Below, piece by piece: positions 6,072 to 13,976 of a stretch of DNA of 45,396 nt. Below the pieces are notes generated by a model. The model was not told the DNA's origin and did no database searches. It saw only the letters and a list, made by a program, of their open reading frames with translations. The DNA comes from a virus. The number at the start of each line of letters is the position of its first letter. The stretch's first letter is position 1. The DNA lies in IMG/VR virus record IMGVR_UViG_3300020197_000042, positions 1 to 45,396 of that record; one strand, 5' to 3'. Both the position numbers and the translations under genes were made by a program.

Positions 6072-8072
6072 CTAATAATTGCTTTGCGAGTCGGTCTTCC
6101 TTTTTTTCTTTCGCAAAAAAATTGTTCGTTTAACTGGTGCGGACGCTTGCCCATCTAACTTGAAATTAATCTCATCTTTCCCAGGACCAAATAAAGGTGG
6201 CGTTGTTTCATCATATCCAAACGACGTTTCGCGAATAGACTTTTTAATTTCTGATAACGATTTTGGCTTCACAGATTTAGTTTCCATCAGTTGTGTGTAA
6301 TAGTCGGGACGCTCCTTTAGATGGTCCAGCGCAATCTGCATGGCGAGAGTGTCATTCTGCGCGTGTTCACATTCCATTTCAATTCCCATTTCTAACTGCG
6401 CAACAATCGTTGATGGTGAAACACCATGCGCTTTCGCGAGTCTATCCACATCACTTTCGCTAGTTTCCTCAGTAATATAGAATTCGCGCAATGGTTTGGT
6501 GTTGCGTGAATTCATTCCAGGCGCGGGCATTCCTGGCGCTGCGGGCATCTTAATATCATGTGTGACTGGAACAAGTTTACCTTGTTTTGTTATATGTGTG
6601 ATTTTCCCCATCTTTCCATAGCGACCAAATCCATAATATTGAAGACCCAGTGCATGTGCGGCTTTGCCCACTTCTGAATGTTTGACAGTTTCCCCCCCTG
6701 TCAACACTCCCATTCCAAATTGATGTTGAGTGTGCGCGTGTTGGACCTTTTTTTCCAGTGACGCATCAATCCAAGCTTGCGCTTTGGGATCTTCAGCCCC
6801 CTGTTCAGTAAACTTCTTGATGGTTTTCCAAATATTTTCAAGTTCTTTCGTTTTCTGTTTGCGAATGGTCGAATCTAAATTAGAATTTGCTCGTAGATCA
6901 TCAGAATTATCAAAATTTATAAAATTGTCTCCAAACTCTTTTTCAAATTCAGATTTAAATTTTTGTGAGGTTGCCCACTTTTCTTTACGAATTTCTTCAG
7001 GCACAGTACGTCCGCCGCGCTCACCGCGTTCAACATTTCGTTGTTTAGAGATATTATCAGCGGTATTCACAAAAATCATCAGAGTTGAGTACCCCAAATC
7101 TTCTAAGTTCTTTTTGATACGCAGTGTCTTCTCTGGGTTATCAGCGGTTCCATTAATAATTAATCCATTACGACCATCTAACGCCAATTGTTGTCGCACA
7201 TCCGTTATCGACTTGGCGCGTTTCCGCACTCCTTCATGTTTCTCTCGTTCTGCGTCGGGCATTTTCTTATTCAGGTGTTCTTTATCCATCAAAAATTCAA
7301 AGGCTTTGTCAGAGTTGATTTCAGTAAGACCGTGCCCATCCAGCGTTTTCTTGAGAACAAAATCTTTGCCTGATCCAGGACCACCGACAAGAAATACCGC
7401 TTTAAAGATCGCGGCATCATGAACACCCTCTGTTAATTCGGCTGATTCTTTTAAACTCATACCTTGACGAACGTCATGATAGAGTTCTTTGGTATGAGCA
7501 TCCGAGAGATGTCGCGGAACGCCTTTTCGAAATTCTTTGAAGTTGCCCGATTGAGCATATTCGCGCATCTTGGACGCACTTACGCCCTCTACACCTTCCG
7601 CATCGGGATCGCGTTTTCCAGCAGAGACGATTTTGATAGACTTAAATTTGTACTCTTTGCCATTATATTTGTTAAGCAATTGCTTAAAGTCGTGCGTTCG
7701 GTCACTACCTGCCACGAAGATTAGATGCTTATGCCCTGCCTTATTCAAGCGTTTGGCGTGGTGAATCAACGTTGGAGCATCAGCGGATGCTACAGTAATT
7801 GTAATATCAGGAAAATATCGCTTGAGATGTTTTAGTTTTTGTTTGGGAGATAGCGGATTATTTTTAGCATCTTGTGTCGAGGAGACAACAAGTTCTTTAT
7901 AATGCCCATCACCCGCCGCGTGAATTGCATCCACCAATTTGACATGACCAATCGTTGGAGGATTTAGACGACCAAATGCCATAACAGCAGTGGTTTCTTT
8001 ATCTTCCAAAAGAAGATGTGGAGAATTGTCAGAAGTGTTAGTATTAGAAGAAAAGACCGAATTCGTTGACAT
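6072..8072 (-). CDS. Adenylyltransferase-P-loop kinase fusion (NadR-like order) with extra C-terminal domains
   Basis: A 666-residue multidomain protein. Residues 28-205 form a nucleotidylyltransferase of the HxGH type: FGRLNPPTIGH at 33-43 and SASKMRE at 165-171 in place of the usual ISSTxxR. Residues 222-395 form a P-loop kinase of the zeta/AAA_33 kind with GGPGSGKD at 230-237. Then come a short HTQHQFGMG region and a domain around 540-595 (ALDHLKERPDYYTQL) like a phage domain of unknown function, possibly DUF5661. Nucleotidyltransferase followed by kinase is the order in bifunctional NadR, so NAD synthesis from nicotinamide riboside is possible; RNA or nucleotide repair is the alternative. 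LTE/G at 213-216 lies exactly between the two enzymes. Confidence 0.85.
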   Translation of the reverse strand: MSTNSVFSSNTNTSDNSPHLLLEDKETTAVMAFGRLNPPTIGHVKLVDAIHAAGDGHYKELVVSSTQDAKNNPLSPKQKLKHLKRYFPDITITVASADAPTLIHHAKRLNKAGHKHLIFVAGSDRTHDFKQLLNKYNGKEYKFKSIKIVSAGKRDPDAEGVEGVSASKMREYAQSGNFKEFRKGVPRHLSDAHTKELYHDVRQGMSLKESAELTEGVHDAAIFKAVFLVGGPGSGKDFVLKKTLDGHGLTEINSDKAFEFLMDKEHLNKKMPDAEREKHEGVRKRAKSITDVRQQLALDGRNGLIINGTADNPEKTLRIKKNLEDLGYSTLMIFVNTADNISKQRNVERGERGGRTVPEEIRKEKWATSQKFKSEFEKEFGDNFINFDNSDDLRANSNLDSTIRKQKTKELENIWKTIKKFTEQGAEDPKAQAWIDASLEKKVQHAHTQHQFGMGVLTGGETVKHSEVGKAAHALGLQYYGFGRYGKMGKITHITKQGKLVPVTHDIKMPAAPGMPAPGMNSRNTKPLREFYITEETSESDVDRLAKAHGVSPSTIVAQLEMGIEMECEHAQNDTLAMQIALDHLKERPDYYTQLMETKSVKPKSLSEIKKSIRETSFGYDETTPPLFGPGKDEINFKLDGQASAPVKRTIFLRKKKRKTDSQSNY

Positions 8073-8101
8073 TCTTCGCCTCTACAGCAAATAGTCTATT
8101 C

Positions 8102-9076
8102 TTATTTAGTCTTTTTGTGATTTGCGACAGCAAGAATATCGTCGACGGTGTTACCTATTAGGTGCGTAGACCGCACATACTGATACCCCGCCAGGAGCTG
8201 TTCGCAATTGACGGTATAAGACTTCAAAATGCCTTCTAATTCCGACTCAGTTTCATAGACAGTGCCATATGGCTGAAGCACACGCGCTCCAGCGATGTTT
8301 CGTGCTATCCAAGGTGTCTGATTCAAGAGACATTCTAGGAGTACCAATCCGAATCCTTCTTCGCTAGAATTCATAATGTAGACATTAGCATCGGCAATCG
8401 CATTGGCAACGTCCTGTTCATCCTCAAGCATCAGTGGGCGAACACAAGAAGAGGGAGTCGGCATGAGATTCATAGAATTATCATATCCTGTGGTGACCAA
8501 TAGTGCGTTGTCGAGTTGGGCTCGTTCAAATGTCTGTGCTAACTCGCGCATGCGTTTGTGTGCCCAGTATCCTCCACACGACACAAAAAGACGCACTGTC
8601 GGAGAAATGTCATATTTTGCGCGAAATGCGCCACGTATACCAGTGCGCCGCTGTGAATCAATTCCATGACGCACCGTGAATGATCGAGCCAGCACGTCAT
8701 AATGTTTCGCATGATCCCAATCTTCTCGCGTAGAACAGCCAATCGCTGCAGCATAATTCATAGCCAGCTGGCAGACTTGACTATTAGAAGGCTTGATAAT
8801 CAAATATAAGACAGGAGAAGTCAAACGAGGAATTGCGGACAAAACAGCATTTTGAATATAGACATCTCCTCCATGTACAACAATTAAATCAAAGGGATCA
8901 TCAAAAATAATTCCATCAGACGTAACTCGAACGCCATTCAAATCACCGCCATGTTTTCCTGTAAATACTGTAACATCGTGCCCACGTCGTACACACTCTT
9001 CTGCCATCCACTGAACATAATACTCTGAGCCGCCAGGAAACGGCGCATATCGGTGAACCACAAAACAGAGTTTCAT
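8102..9076 (-). CDS. Family 4-type glycosyltransferase
   Basis: A 324-residue GT-B-fold glycosyltransferase. It begins MKLCFVVHRYAPFPGGSEYY, the usual N-terminus with a Gly-rich loop that binds the acceptor side, and has the C-terminal nucleotide-sugar region SSEEGFGLVLLECLLNQTPW, where the ExGFGLxxxE motif binds the donor phosphate and sugar. The chosen ATG (9074-9076) overlaps the TGA of the upstream methyltransferase as ATGA. The protein belongs to the sugar gene cluster at 8102-13626. It probably adds a sugar to a glycan, the virion or modified DNA; the substrate cannot be told from the sequence. Confidence 0.88.
   Translation of the reverse strand: MKLCFVVHRYAPFPGGSEYYVQWMAEECVRRGHDVTVFTGKHGGDLNGVRVTSDGIIFDDPFDLIVVHGGDVYIQNAVLSAIPRLTSPVLYLIIKPSNSQVCQLAMNYAAAIGCSTREDWDHAKHYDVLARSFTVRHGIDSQRRTGIRGAFRAKYDISPTVRLFVSCGGYWAHKRMRELAQTFERAQLDNALLVTTGYDNSMNLMPTPSSCVRPLMLEDEQDVANAIADANVYIMNSSEEGFGLVLLECLLNQTPWIARNIAGARVLQPYGTVYETESELEGILKSYTVNCEQLLAGYQYVRSTHLIGNTVDDILAVANHKKTK
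8103..8110 (-). promoter_or_regulatory. Possible late promoter variant ACTAAATA
   Basis: ACTAAATA on the minus strand, 31 bases before the ATG of the adenylyltransferase-kinase gene. It includes the stop codon of the glycosyltransferase gene, so part of the match is forced by coding. The same 8-mer occurs before three other genes in the window. Confidence 0.35.
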
Positions 9077-9780
9077 CGTTTCTCCGTTCTCAACCACAAC
9101 CACTGAGGATGCTCATCCTTACACGGCTCAGTCAACACAATATCAGTATGATGAAATCCCGCACGTTCTACATCCGCTGTCAAGACAGACAAATCTTCCA
9201 CTCGCACATCTTTGTCCACGAATTCTTTTTCATTTGTATATGAATCGGTGAAATAATCCACGGAACGAGGATGTCCTGAACCATATCCCGTTTGAAAACA
9301 AAAATATCCGCCAGGTGTCAAAATTCGCTGAACTTCGCGATACAGATTCAAACGCACCGATCGCGAAGTAATATGTTGATGAGAAATCACCATAAACACT
9401 ATATCGTAACTCGCATTTCCAATCATTGGCAAAGACTTGCCGTCCATAGCCCAAAGATTAGGAATAGGCACTCGTGCATCTGAAAGATTGATACGTGCTT
9501 TATTCAAGGTATCAGGAGCAATATCTACTCCATCAATTCGTTTGAACCAATTATGAAACAGAATCATATTGCGCCCAGGACCACATCCGATCTCTAGTAC
9601 CAGTTTCTCTTTCATGTTCTCAATGCCACGAAAAAGATGACTTTTATAATAAGGAAACTTGTTGTGAAAATCATACCAACCCACTACGGGATTTTTATTC
9701 TCAAGTGACCATCCCTGAGAAATTTGATTCCAGAAATCAGATTGTCGCTGTAAGAATGTCTGTTCACTCAGCTGTGCCAT
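9073..9780 (-). CDS. Class I SAM-dependent methyltransferase
   Basis: A 235-residue Rossmann-fold methyltransferase. The SAM-binding motif I is LVLEIGCGPGRNMILFHNWF and motif II is the acidic end of the second strand, RIDGVDIAPDTLNKA. The later IVFMVISHQHITSRS and LTPGGYFCFQTGYG are the usual motifs IV and VI. It is of the small-molecule/sugar type (Methyltransf_11-like), not the DNA type. Its place between two glycosyltransferases suggests O-methylation of a sugar in the same glycan. The upstream neighbour stops 1 base before its ATG. Confidence 0.87.
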   Translation of the reverse strand: MAQLSEQTFLQRQSDFWNQISQGWSLENKNPVVGWYDFHNKFPYYKSHLFRGIENMKEKLVLEIGCGPGRNMILFHNWFKRIDGVDIAPDTLNKARINLSDARVPIPNLWAMDGKSLPMIGNASYDIVFMVISHQHITSRSVRLNLYREVQRILTPGGYFCFQTGYGSGHPRSVDYFTDSYTNEKEFVDKDVRVEDLSVLTADVERAGFHHTDIVLTEPCKDEHPQWLWLRTEKR

Positions 9781-9781
9781 G

Positions 9782-10579
9782 TTACCCTCCGTTCAAATAC
9801 TTGGTGGTGAACCAAGGATACCAATCAATTTCAGGAAATTGTGGCGGAGCGGTATATTGAATCATACTTCCTATACCATTGATCCCATTTCCCGGCGTTG
9901 CCCATTTGGCTTTGAAGTGTGACTGAGATTGTTGCAGGGCAGTATTCCGATGTTGCAGTTTTCCCTCAGTTTCTTCGTGTTGATTGACATAAGTTGAATC
10001 GCAGGCTTTTGCATGCACATCTGTTGGAATCAGCCGCGCTATTCCAATATCGTTATGTGTAAATCCCCAATCATGACTATCAATGATAGAAAGGCGATCG
10101 CGATCATTGAGCAACCATACCCGCTTGAGAAAATCTGCATCGCCACAGTAACACCCTAGATATCGTTCATCAAACCAGCCCGTGCGTTGAAGAATCGTCT
10201 TGGTCAGATAAAAGAACTGATCTCCTGCAGGACCCCAAATAAAATCATACTTAGATTGTTGCTCTTCTATGAGCGCACGAAACGCAGAAGGATTTGTAAT
10301 ACAGGTATCATCTTGAATACAAATCAACCGATCTTCTGTTTTAAAATCCTTGAGAAAGATGTTATTCCATGATCGAGCGCAATATGAGTTAGATTCAGAA
10401 TCGGAGAGTGTGTTGTAAAAAATATGAAGTCGACCGTCTTTCCATAAGAGATGATTGTCTTCGGACAATTCAATCTTCGGATGATTTGAAAAGATGTGGA
10501 TTTCAGCCCAATCCTTAAACGCATTAATTTGACGATTGAGGGCCCGAGGACGATTGAATGTCAAAATCCAGACATGCAT
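9782..10579 (-). CDS. GT-A-fold glycosyltransferase
   Basis: A 265-residue protein that begins MHVWILTFNRPRALNRQINA, a start typical of family 2-like glycosyltransferases. LICIQDDTCI supplies a DD pair in the place of the metal-binding DxD, and DERYLGCYCGDADFLKRVW resembles the acceptor region. The ATG is followed closely by the HAD-nucleotidyltransferase gene upstream with an 11-base gap. The donor is unknown. It is one of four predicted glycosyltransferases in this cluster. Confidence 0.78.
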   Translation of the reverse strand: MHVWILTFNRPRALNRQINAFKDWAEIHIFSNHPKIELSEDNHLLWKDGRLHIFYNTLSDSESNSYCARSWNNIFLKDFKTEDRLICIQDDTCITNPSAFRALIEEQQSKYDFIWGPAGDQFFYLTKTILQRTGWFDERYLGCYCGDADFLKRVWLLNDRDRLSIIDSHDWGFTHNDIGIARLIPTDVHAKACDSTYVNQHEETEGKLQHRNTALQQSQSHFKAKWATPGNGINGIGSMIQYTAPPQFPEIDWYPWFTTKYLNGG

Positions 10580-10590
10580 TACGACTCCAT

Positions 10591-11964
10591 TTATTTGTGG
10601 TGCTGAAGAAATACCTGTAAATCTTCAGGCGTACCCAGCCCCCACATTTCTTGAACCGATTTCACCCGCACACGCTTCCCCGCTTCAATGGCTTGATTGA
10701 ACACGGGGCACACATAAAACTCATTATTAAAGCGAATGTTTTTCTCAATCATCTGTTCGGCGCATGTCACATAATCAGACCCTTTGCGCCAGTAGTAAAT
10801 TCCTACGGTGGCAATATTAGAAATGGGCCGTTTTTCCGCCACTTCTTTGACGAATCCGTGATCATCTAATGCCGCATAGGACCACTTCGGATGCGTAGCC
10901 GTGAATGTGAGAATGCCGCCGTCCACGCCATCCGCCGTAAACGCATACAAACATTCATTGGAATTCCACTTGACATATTGATCGGAATTGGCAATCACCA
11001 AAGGATTATCAGTATTGATAAACTCTTTGGCTAAGAGCGTGGTACAAGCTGCACCTTGCGTTATACCGTCAACTTGTACAATCGTCACTTTATCCGATAA
11101 CAGATTTAGCAGATACTTCAGATTGTATTTTTCATAGTGTTCTTTCTGCACTAAGAAAATATAGTTGGCATCAATGTTCAGATTTTCTACTACGAGCTGA
11201 ATCATAGGTTTGCCGTTCACTTCAATGAGTGGCTTGGGAAATGTATATCCCGCCGCCGCAAATCGTGATCCTGCTCCTGCCATAGGAATCAAGACATTCA
11301 TTTTCTTGTCTCGCCATGGCACAGGCTTCGTGCGATCTTGCCCCTCAAATTCATCAATCCATGCCATGAACTGATTCTCTTGTAAATCTGCGACATTCTC
11401 AACAGGATATAAATGAGCCCCAGAATCAAGCGCACCCTGTCGTCCAATATGACTATCTTCAATAATTACCGTGTGCTTGGGCAACGCTCCCGTCTCTGTC
11501 ATACATCGCCAGTACATTTCTGGAAAGGGCTTGGGGCGCGTAACTTCTTCATTACTGACAATATAATCTACATGCGGCAAAAGTTGAATGGCATCTAATG
11601 CGGTAACAATAGTTTTTTGAATAGCATTACTTGCTACAGCAATTTTCCATCCCCTCTGGCGCAATGCTTCTGCGATATTAATTGCGGTTTTATTAATTCC
11701 CAGTTGTGCTAGTAATTGTATCGTGAATTCTTGTTTTGATTTCCATATGACATCAAATAATTCACGGGACAATCCTCGCGTCTCTGCTAAAATTTCTAGT
11801 TTCTTTGTTGTGGGCAGCCCATCAAAAACACTCAAATGATCTTCCCGACTAATCACATACTTTTGATCAAAGACACCCAGAGCATGATTGAGGGCTTCAA
11901 AGTGCGCGTCGCGAGAATCTATAAGCACTCCATCAAGATCAAAAATGAGCAGTTTTTGCGGCAT
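10591..11964 (-). CDS. HAD phosphatase fused to sugar-phosphate nucleotidyltransferase
   Basis: A 458-residue two-domain protein. Residues 1-215 are a HAD phosphatase: FDLDGVLID (nucleophile Asp9, acid Asp11), VASNA for motif II, KPFP for motif III and IIEDSHIG for motif IV. Residues 222-458 are a sugar-1-phosphate nucleotidylyltransferase: NVLIPMAGAGSRF with the Gly-rich NTP loop, FPKPLIEVNGKPMI with the catalytic Lys, and NSDQYV for the metal-binding Asp. The pair could dephosphorylate a sugar bisphosphate and then activate the sugar 1-phosphate, as GmhB and HddC/HldE do in heptose synthesis. The chosen ATG at 11962-11964 overlaps the upstream gene by 26 bases; a longer N-terminus of 39 residues looks non-coding. 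Confidence 0.87.
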   Translation of the reverse strand: MPQKLLIFDLDGVLIDSRDAHFEALNHALGVFDQKYVISREDHLSVFDGLPTTKKLEILAETRGLSRELFDVIWKSKQEFTIQLLAQLGINKTAINIAEALRQRGWKIAVASNAIQKTIVTALDAIQLLPHVDYIVSNEEVTRPKPFPEMYWRCMTETGALPKHTVIIEDSHIGRQGALDSGAHLYPVENVADLQENQFMAWIDEFEGQDRTKPVPWRDKKMNVLIPMAGAGSRFAAAGYTFPKPLIEVNGKPMIQLVVENLNIDANYIFLVQKEHYEKYNLKYLLNLLSDKVTIVQVDGITQGAACTTLLAKEFINTDNPLVIANSDQYVKWNSNECLYAFTADGVDGGILTFTATHPKWSYAALDDHGFVKEVAEKRPISNIATVGIYYWRKGSDYVTCAEQMIEKNIRFNNEFYVCPVFNQAIEAGKRVRVKSVQEMWGLGTPEDLQVFLQHHK

Positions 11965-12577
11965 CGCGATGTACCTTATTGTGGCGGACAATAGCATGTC
12001 CATTACAGACAATTTTACATTTGTTGCGAACTCTGAGGGACCACTCAATATCTTCAGCTGATCCCCATAGCATTGACTCATTGAGAGGATATGTCAGCGC
12101 GATATTCTTTTTGAGTAAATAATAGCCTCCCGAAATATACATGTACTTCGTCAAACCCCATTCAGCATAGTCAACAGGAGTGTATCGTGGAATCGTGGGA
12201 TGATCCCACATCACCCAATCTGTGAAATGTCGCGCGCCCGTGATCAGTTGTTGCTGATTGGAACAAATGTCCCAGTCACTACCAAAAAGCAGGAATTCAT
12301 TATACCACTCATTATCAAACACATAATAATCATGCATCAGAACAATAATATCATATATTGCTTGTTGACAGAGAATATTCTTTTTTCGTGTAATCCATCC
12401 GGGCTTGAGAGATTCATCAAATGAAATACACCGCACATCACCATTGCGCCCGTTTCTTCCAGGACCAATAATGAGAATTTCATAATACGGAATATGAAGT
12501 CTACGAATAGATTCAACAATCTTATCTAAACGTCCATCATCCGCATAATCAGTGGTGATGGCAAAAGTCATGTTCAT
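11939..12577 (-). CDS. Family 2-like glycosyltransferase
   Basis: A 212-residue GT-A-like protein. It opens MTFAITTDYADDGRLDKIVESI and has IIVLMHDYYVFDNEWY, where HDYYVF stands where HDD/DxD donor motifs occur, and SGGYYLLKKNIA plus WGSAEDIEWSLRV, the usual acceptor-side ED motif of family 2 enzymes. The last residues overlap the start of the HAD-nucleotidyltransferase gene, so the two are probably translationally coupled. Start could also be the second ATG, two codons later. Confidence 0.8.
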   Translation of the reverse strand: MNMTFAITTDYADDGRLDKIVESIRRLHIPYYEILIIGPGRNGRNGDVRCISFDESLKPGWITRKKNILCQQAIYDIIVLMHDYYVFDNEWYNEFLLFGSDWDICSNQQQLITGARHFTDWVMWDHPTIPRYTPVDYAEWGLTKYMYISGGYYLLKKNIALTYPLNESMLWGSAEDIEWSLRVRNKCKIVCNGHAIVRHNKVHRDAAKTAHF

Positions 12578-12580
12578 AGA

Positions 12581-12766
12581 TTAATAACATGTGCTGAGTG
12601 AAGGTTTGGGATGACCCAGAGCCTTTGCCATTTCAGCTTCGTTTCGATCATGCCGATTCGTTGTTTTTTGATTTTCTTTAAATTGTCTAATTTTGCCACC
12701 GCAACTAAGATACTCATTCACAATCTCATTAAGTTCGGCTCTTGTCATTTCTTTTTCACTTTTCAT
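12581..12766 (-). CDS. Small conserved hypothetical protein
   Basis: A 61-residue, highly charged protein. The segment ELNEIVNEYLSCGGKIRQFK resembles short phage proteins with a Y-L-x-x-G-G-K-I core that I recall from T4-like phages; no function is known. Its ATG overlaps the stop of the upstream glycosyltransferase gene as ATGA, a sign of genuine translation. There is a second ATG at codon 7. Confidence 0.7.
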   Translation of the reverse strand: MKSEKEMTRAELNEIVNEYLSCGGKIRQFKENQKTTNRHDRNEAEMAKALGHPKPSLSTCY

Positions 12767-13626
12767 TGATATGTCTCCTCAATTAATGTTTTCCATTCGG
12801 GGACTCGATCATACTGATGAACCAAATAAAAGGGTGTACCATGTTCAGTGCAAATCATTCCATCTTGAAGAATTGGTTGCCCCTCCAGAAGATGCGACTG
12901 AAACTCTAGAAGTTTATTGGGGTCTTTCGTCGTGCCTAATTGTGCAGCCCACGCATCATTTGCTACCGTAAATCGAGTGATATCTCGATACGCAGCGGTA
13001 TGAATTAGAATGTTGACAGCCGCTTGATCTGGACCACCCCCACCAGGCACATGCATCGGTGCACCCAGACAAGAGAGATAAACACTCAAAAAGAAGTCTA
13101 AAATATATGAAAATCGTCCAGAGAGTGTTCCCGCATTGTAGATGTAATTGTCTTTGTGACAATCATAGAGTAAAGAACCAAATGATCTATACAGATTGTT
13201 TCGCCCCCATGGTTCATCGCGATAGCGAATGGATTCACATGCAACGTTAATCTTATATGGATCAATAAGATTCTGTTCTAACCATTCAGAAGGATTGCGC
13301 TGAAACACGACATCCTTCACATCCGTGGCAATCACATAACGATAATCTGTTTTGTTTTCGAGCTTATTGAGAAAATACCACATGTGCAAGAATCGCTCTC
13401 GCACAACATTGAAATCACCGTTATATGTTAAATCTTTGGTGTCTGGGTTTTGATGGAATGCCAGAATCATGTAGCCACGCTCAGACAATTCCTTCACAAC
13501 ATCCAGTTTAATATTGTAACACAGTAACGCTTTCGCGCCAGTGAATCCACAGCGATCTAGCGAATTGACCCACGTTTTGATTTGTGGGAAAGAATAATCT
13601 GTGATAGCACCAATCACAAGATCCAT
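12763..13626 (-). CDS. Predicted GT-A glycosyltransferase with a DVKD motif
   Basis: A 287-residue protein with a GT-A-like pattern. An N-terminal alpha/beta part (MDLVIGAITDYSFPQIKTWV) leads to YVIATDVKDVVFQRNP, where DVKD stands in the place of the metal-binding DxD motif. YNAGTLSGRF and PGGGGPDQAAVNIL match acceptor and D-Q motifs seen in GT77/GT-A type enzymes. HGTPFYLVHQYDR near the end could supply the C-terminal His that completes metal binding. Donor and acceptor are unknown. It is the first gene of the sugar cluster in transcription order, with ACTAAATA 25 bases before it. Confidence 0.75.
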   Translation of the reverse strand: MDLVIGAITDYSFPQIKTWVNSLDRCGFTGAKALLCYNIKLDVVKELSERGYMILAFHQNPDTKDLTYNGDFNVVRERFLHMWYFLNKLENKTDYRYVIATDVKDVVFQRNPSEWLEQNLIDPYKINVACESIRYRDEPWGRNNLYRSFGSLLYDCHKDNYIYNAGTLSGRFSYILDFFLSVYLSCLGAPMHVPGGGGPDQAAVNILIHTAAYRDITRFTVANDAWAAQLGTTKDPNKLLEFQSHLLEGQPILQDGMICTEHGTPFYLVHQYDRVPEWKTLIEETYQ

Positions 13627-13650
13627 AATAACCTCATTATCTTCTATGAA

Positions 13651-13658
13651 TATTTAGT
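13651..13658 (-). promoter_or_regulatory. Late promoter variant ACTAAATA before the sugar cluster
   Basis: ACTAAATA on the minus strand lies in the 40-base gap before the ATG of the DVKD glycosyltransferase, at a spacing (25 bases) like that of the gp19 and gp22 late promoters. It differs from T4's TATAAATA only in the first two bases. Confidence 0.5.
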
Positions 13659-13666
13659 TAAACTTT

Positions 13667-13939
13667 CTACGCTCTAGTGAGTGTTAGAATCTTTTTAATT
13701 TGATCCTCTAACAATGCCTTTCTATTCGGCCAATAGATATAGGCTTTGTCTGATGTTTTTAACATCTTGACCAAGAACGGCATCACCATCTTTTCGACTT
13801 GTTGAAGACGTTCCTTGAGTTCCTCTACAGTGTCAGCTGAATCTGAAATTGCTTTATTATATTCTTCCTCAGATACAGCTGAAAATCCAAATGCGTCATC
13901 GTCGTATTCTTTGATAATTTGTGATAAATCTATTGCCAT
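13667..13939 (-). CDS. Small conserved protein of marine T4-like phages
   Basis: A 90-residue protein. The acidic start (KEYDDDAFGFSAVSEEEYN), a helical middle (VEELKERLQQVEKMVMPFL) and the end (KAYIYWPNRKALLEDQIKKIL) match a small conserved protein I recall from T4-like cyanophages, often described only as hypothetical. The YIYWPNR motif is the strongest hallmark. No function is known. It lies downstream of the ligase-like gene with a 37-base gap. Confidence 0.8.
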   Translation of the reverse strand: MAIDLSQIIKEYDDDAFGFSAVSEEEYNKAISDSADTVEELKERLQQVEKMVMPFLVKMLKTSDKAYIYWPNRKALLEDQIKKILTLTRA

Positions 13940-13976
13940 GAAAAACCTCTTTCAGTTTTGATTTCTTCTGTGAGTT

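Noticed and set aside
6730-7422. Plus-strand open frame of 230 codons opposite the kinase fusion
   Set aside because: Antisense to a well-supported gene, with no recognisable domain and no binding site.
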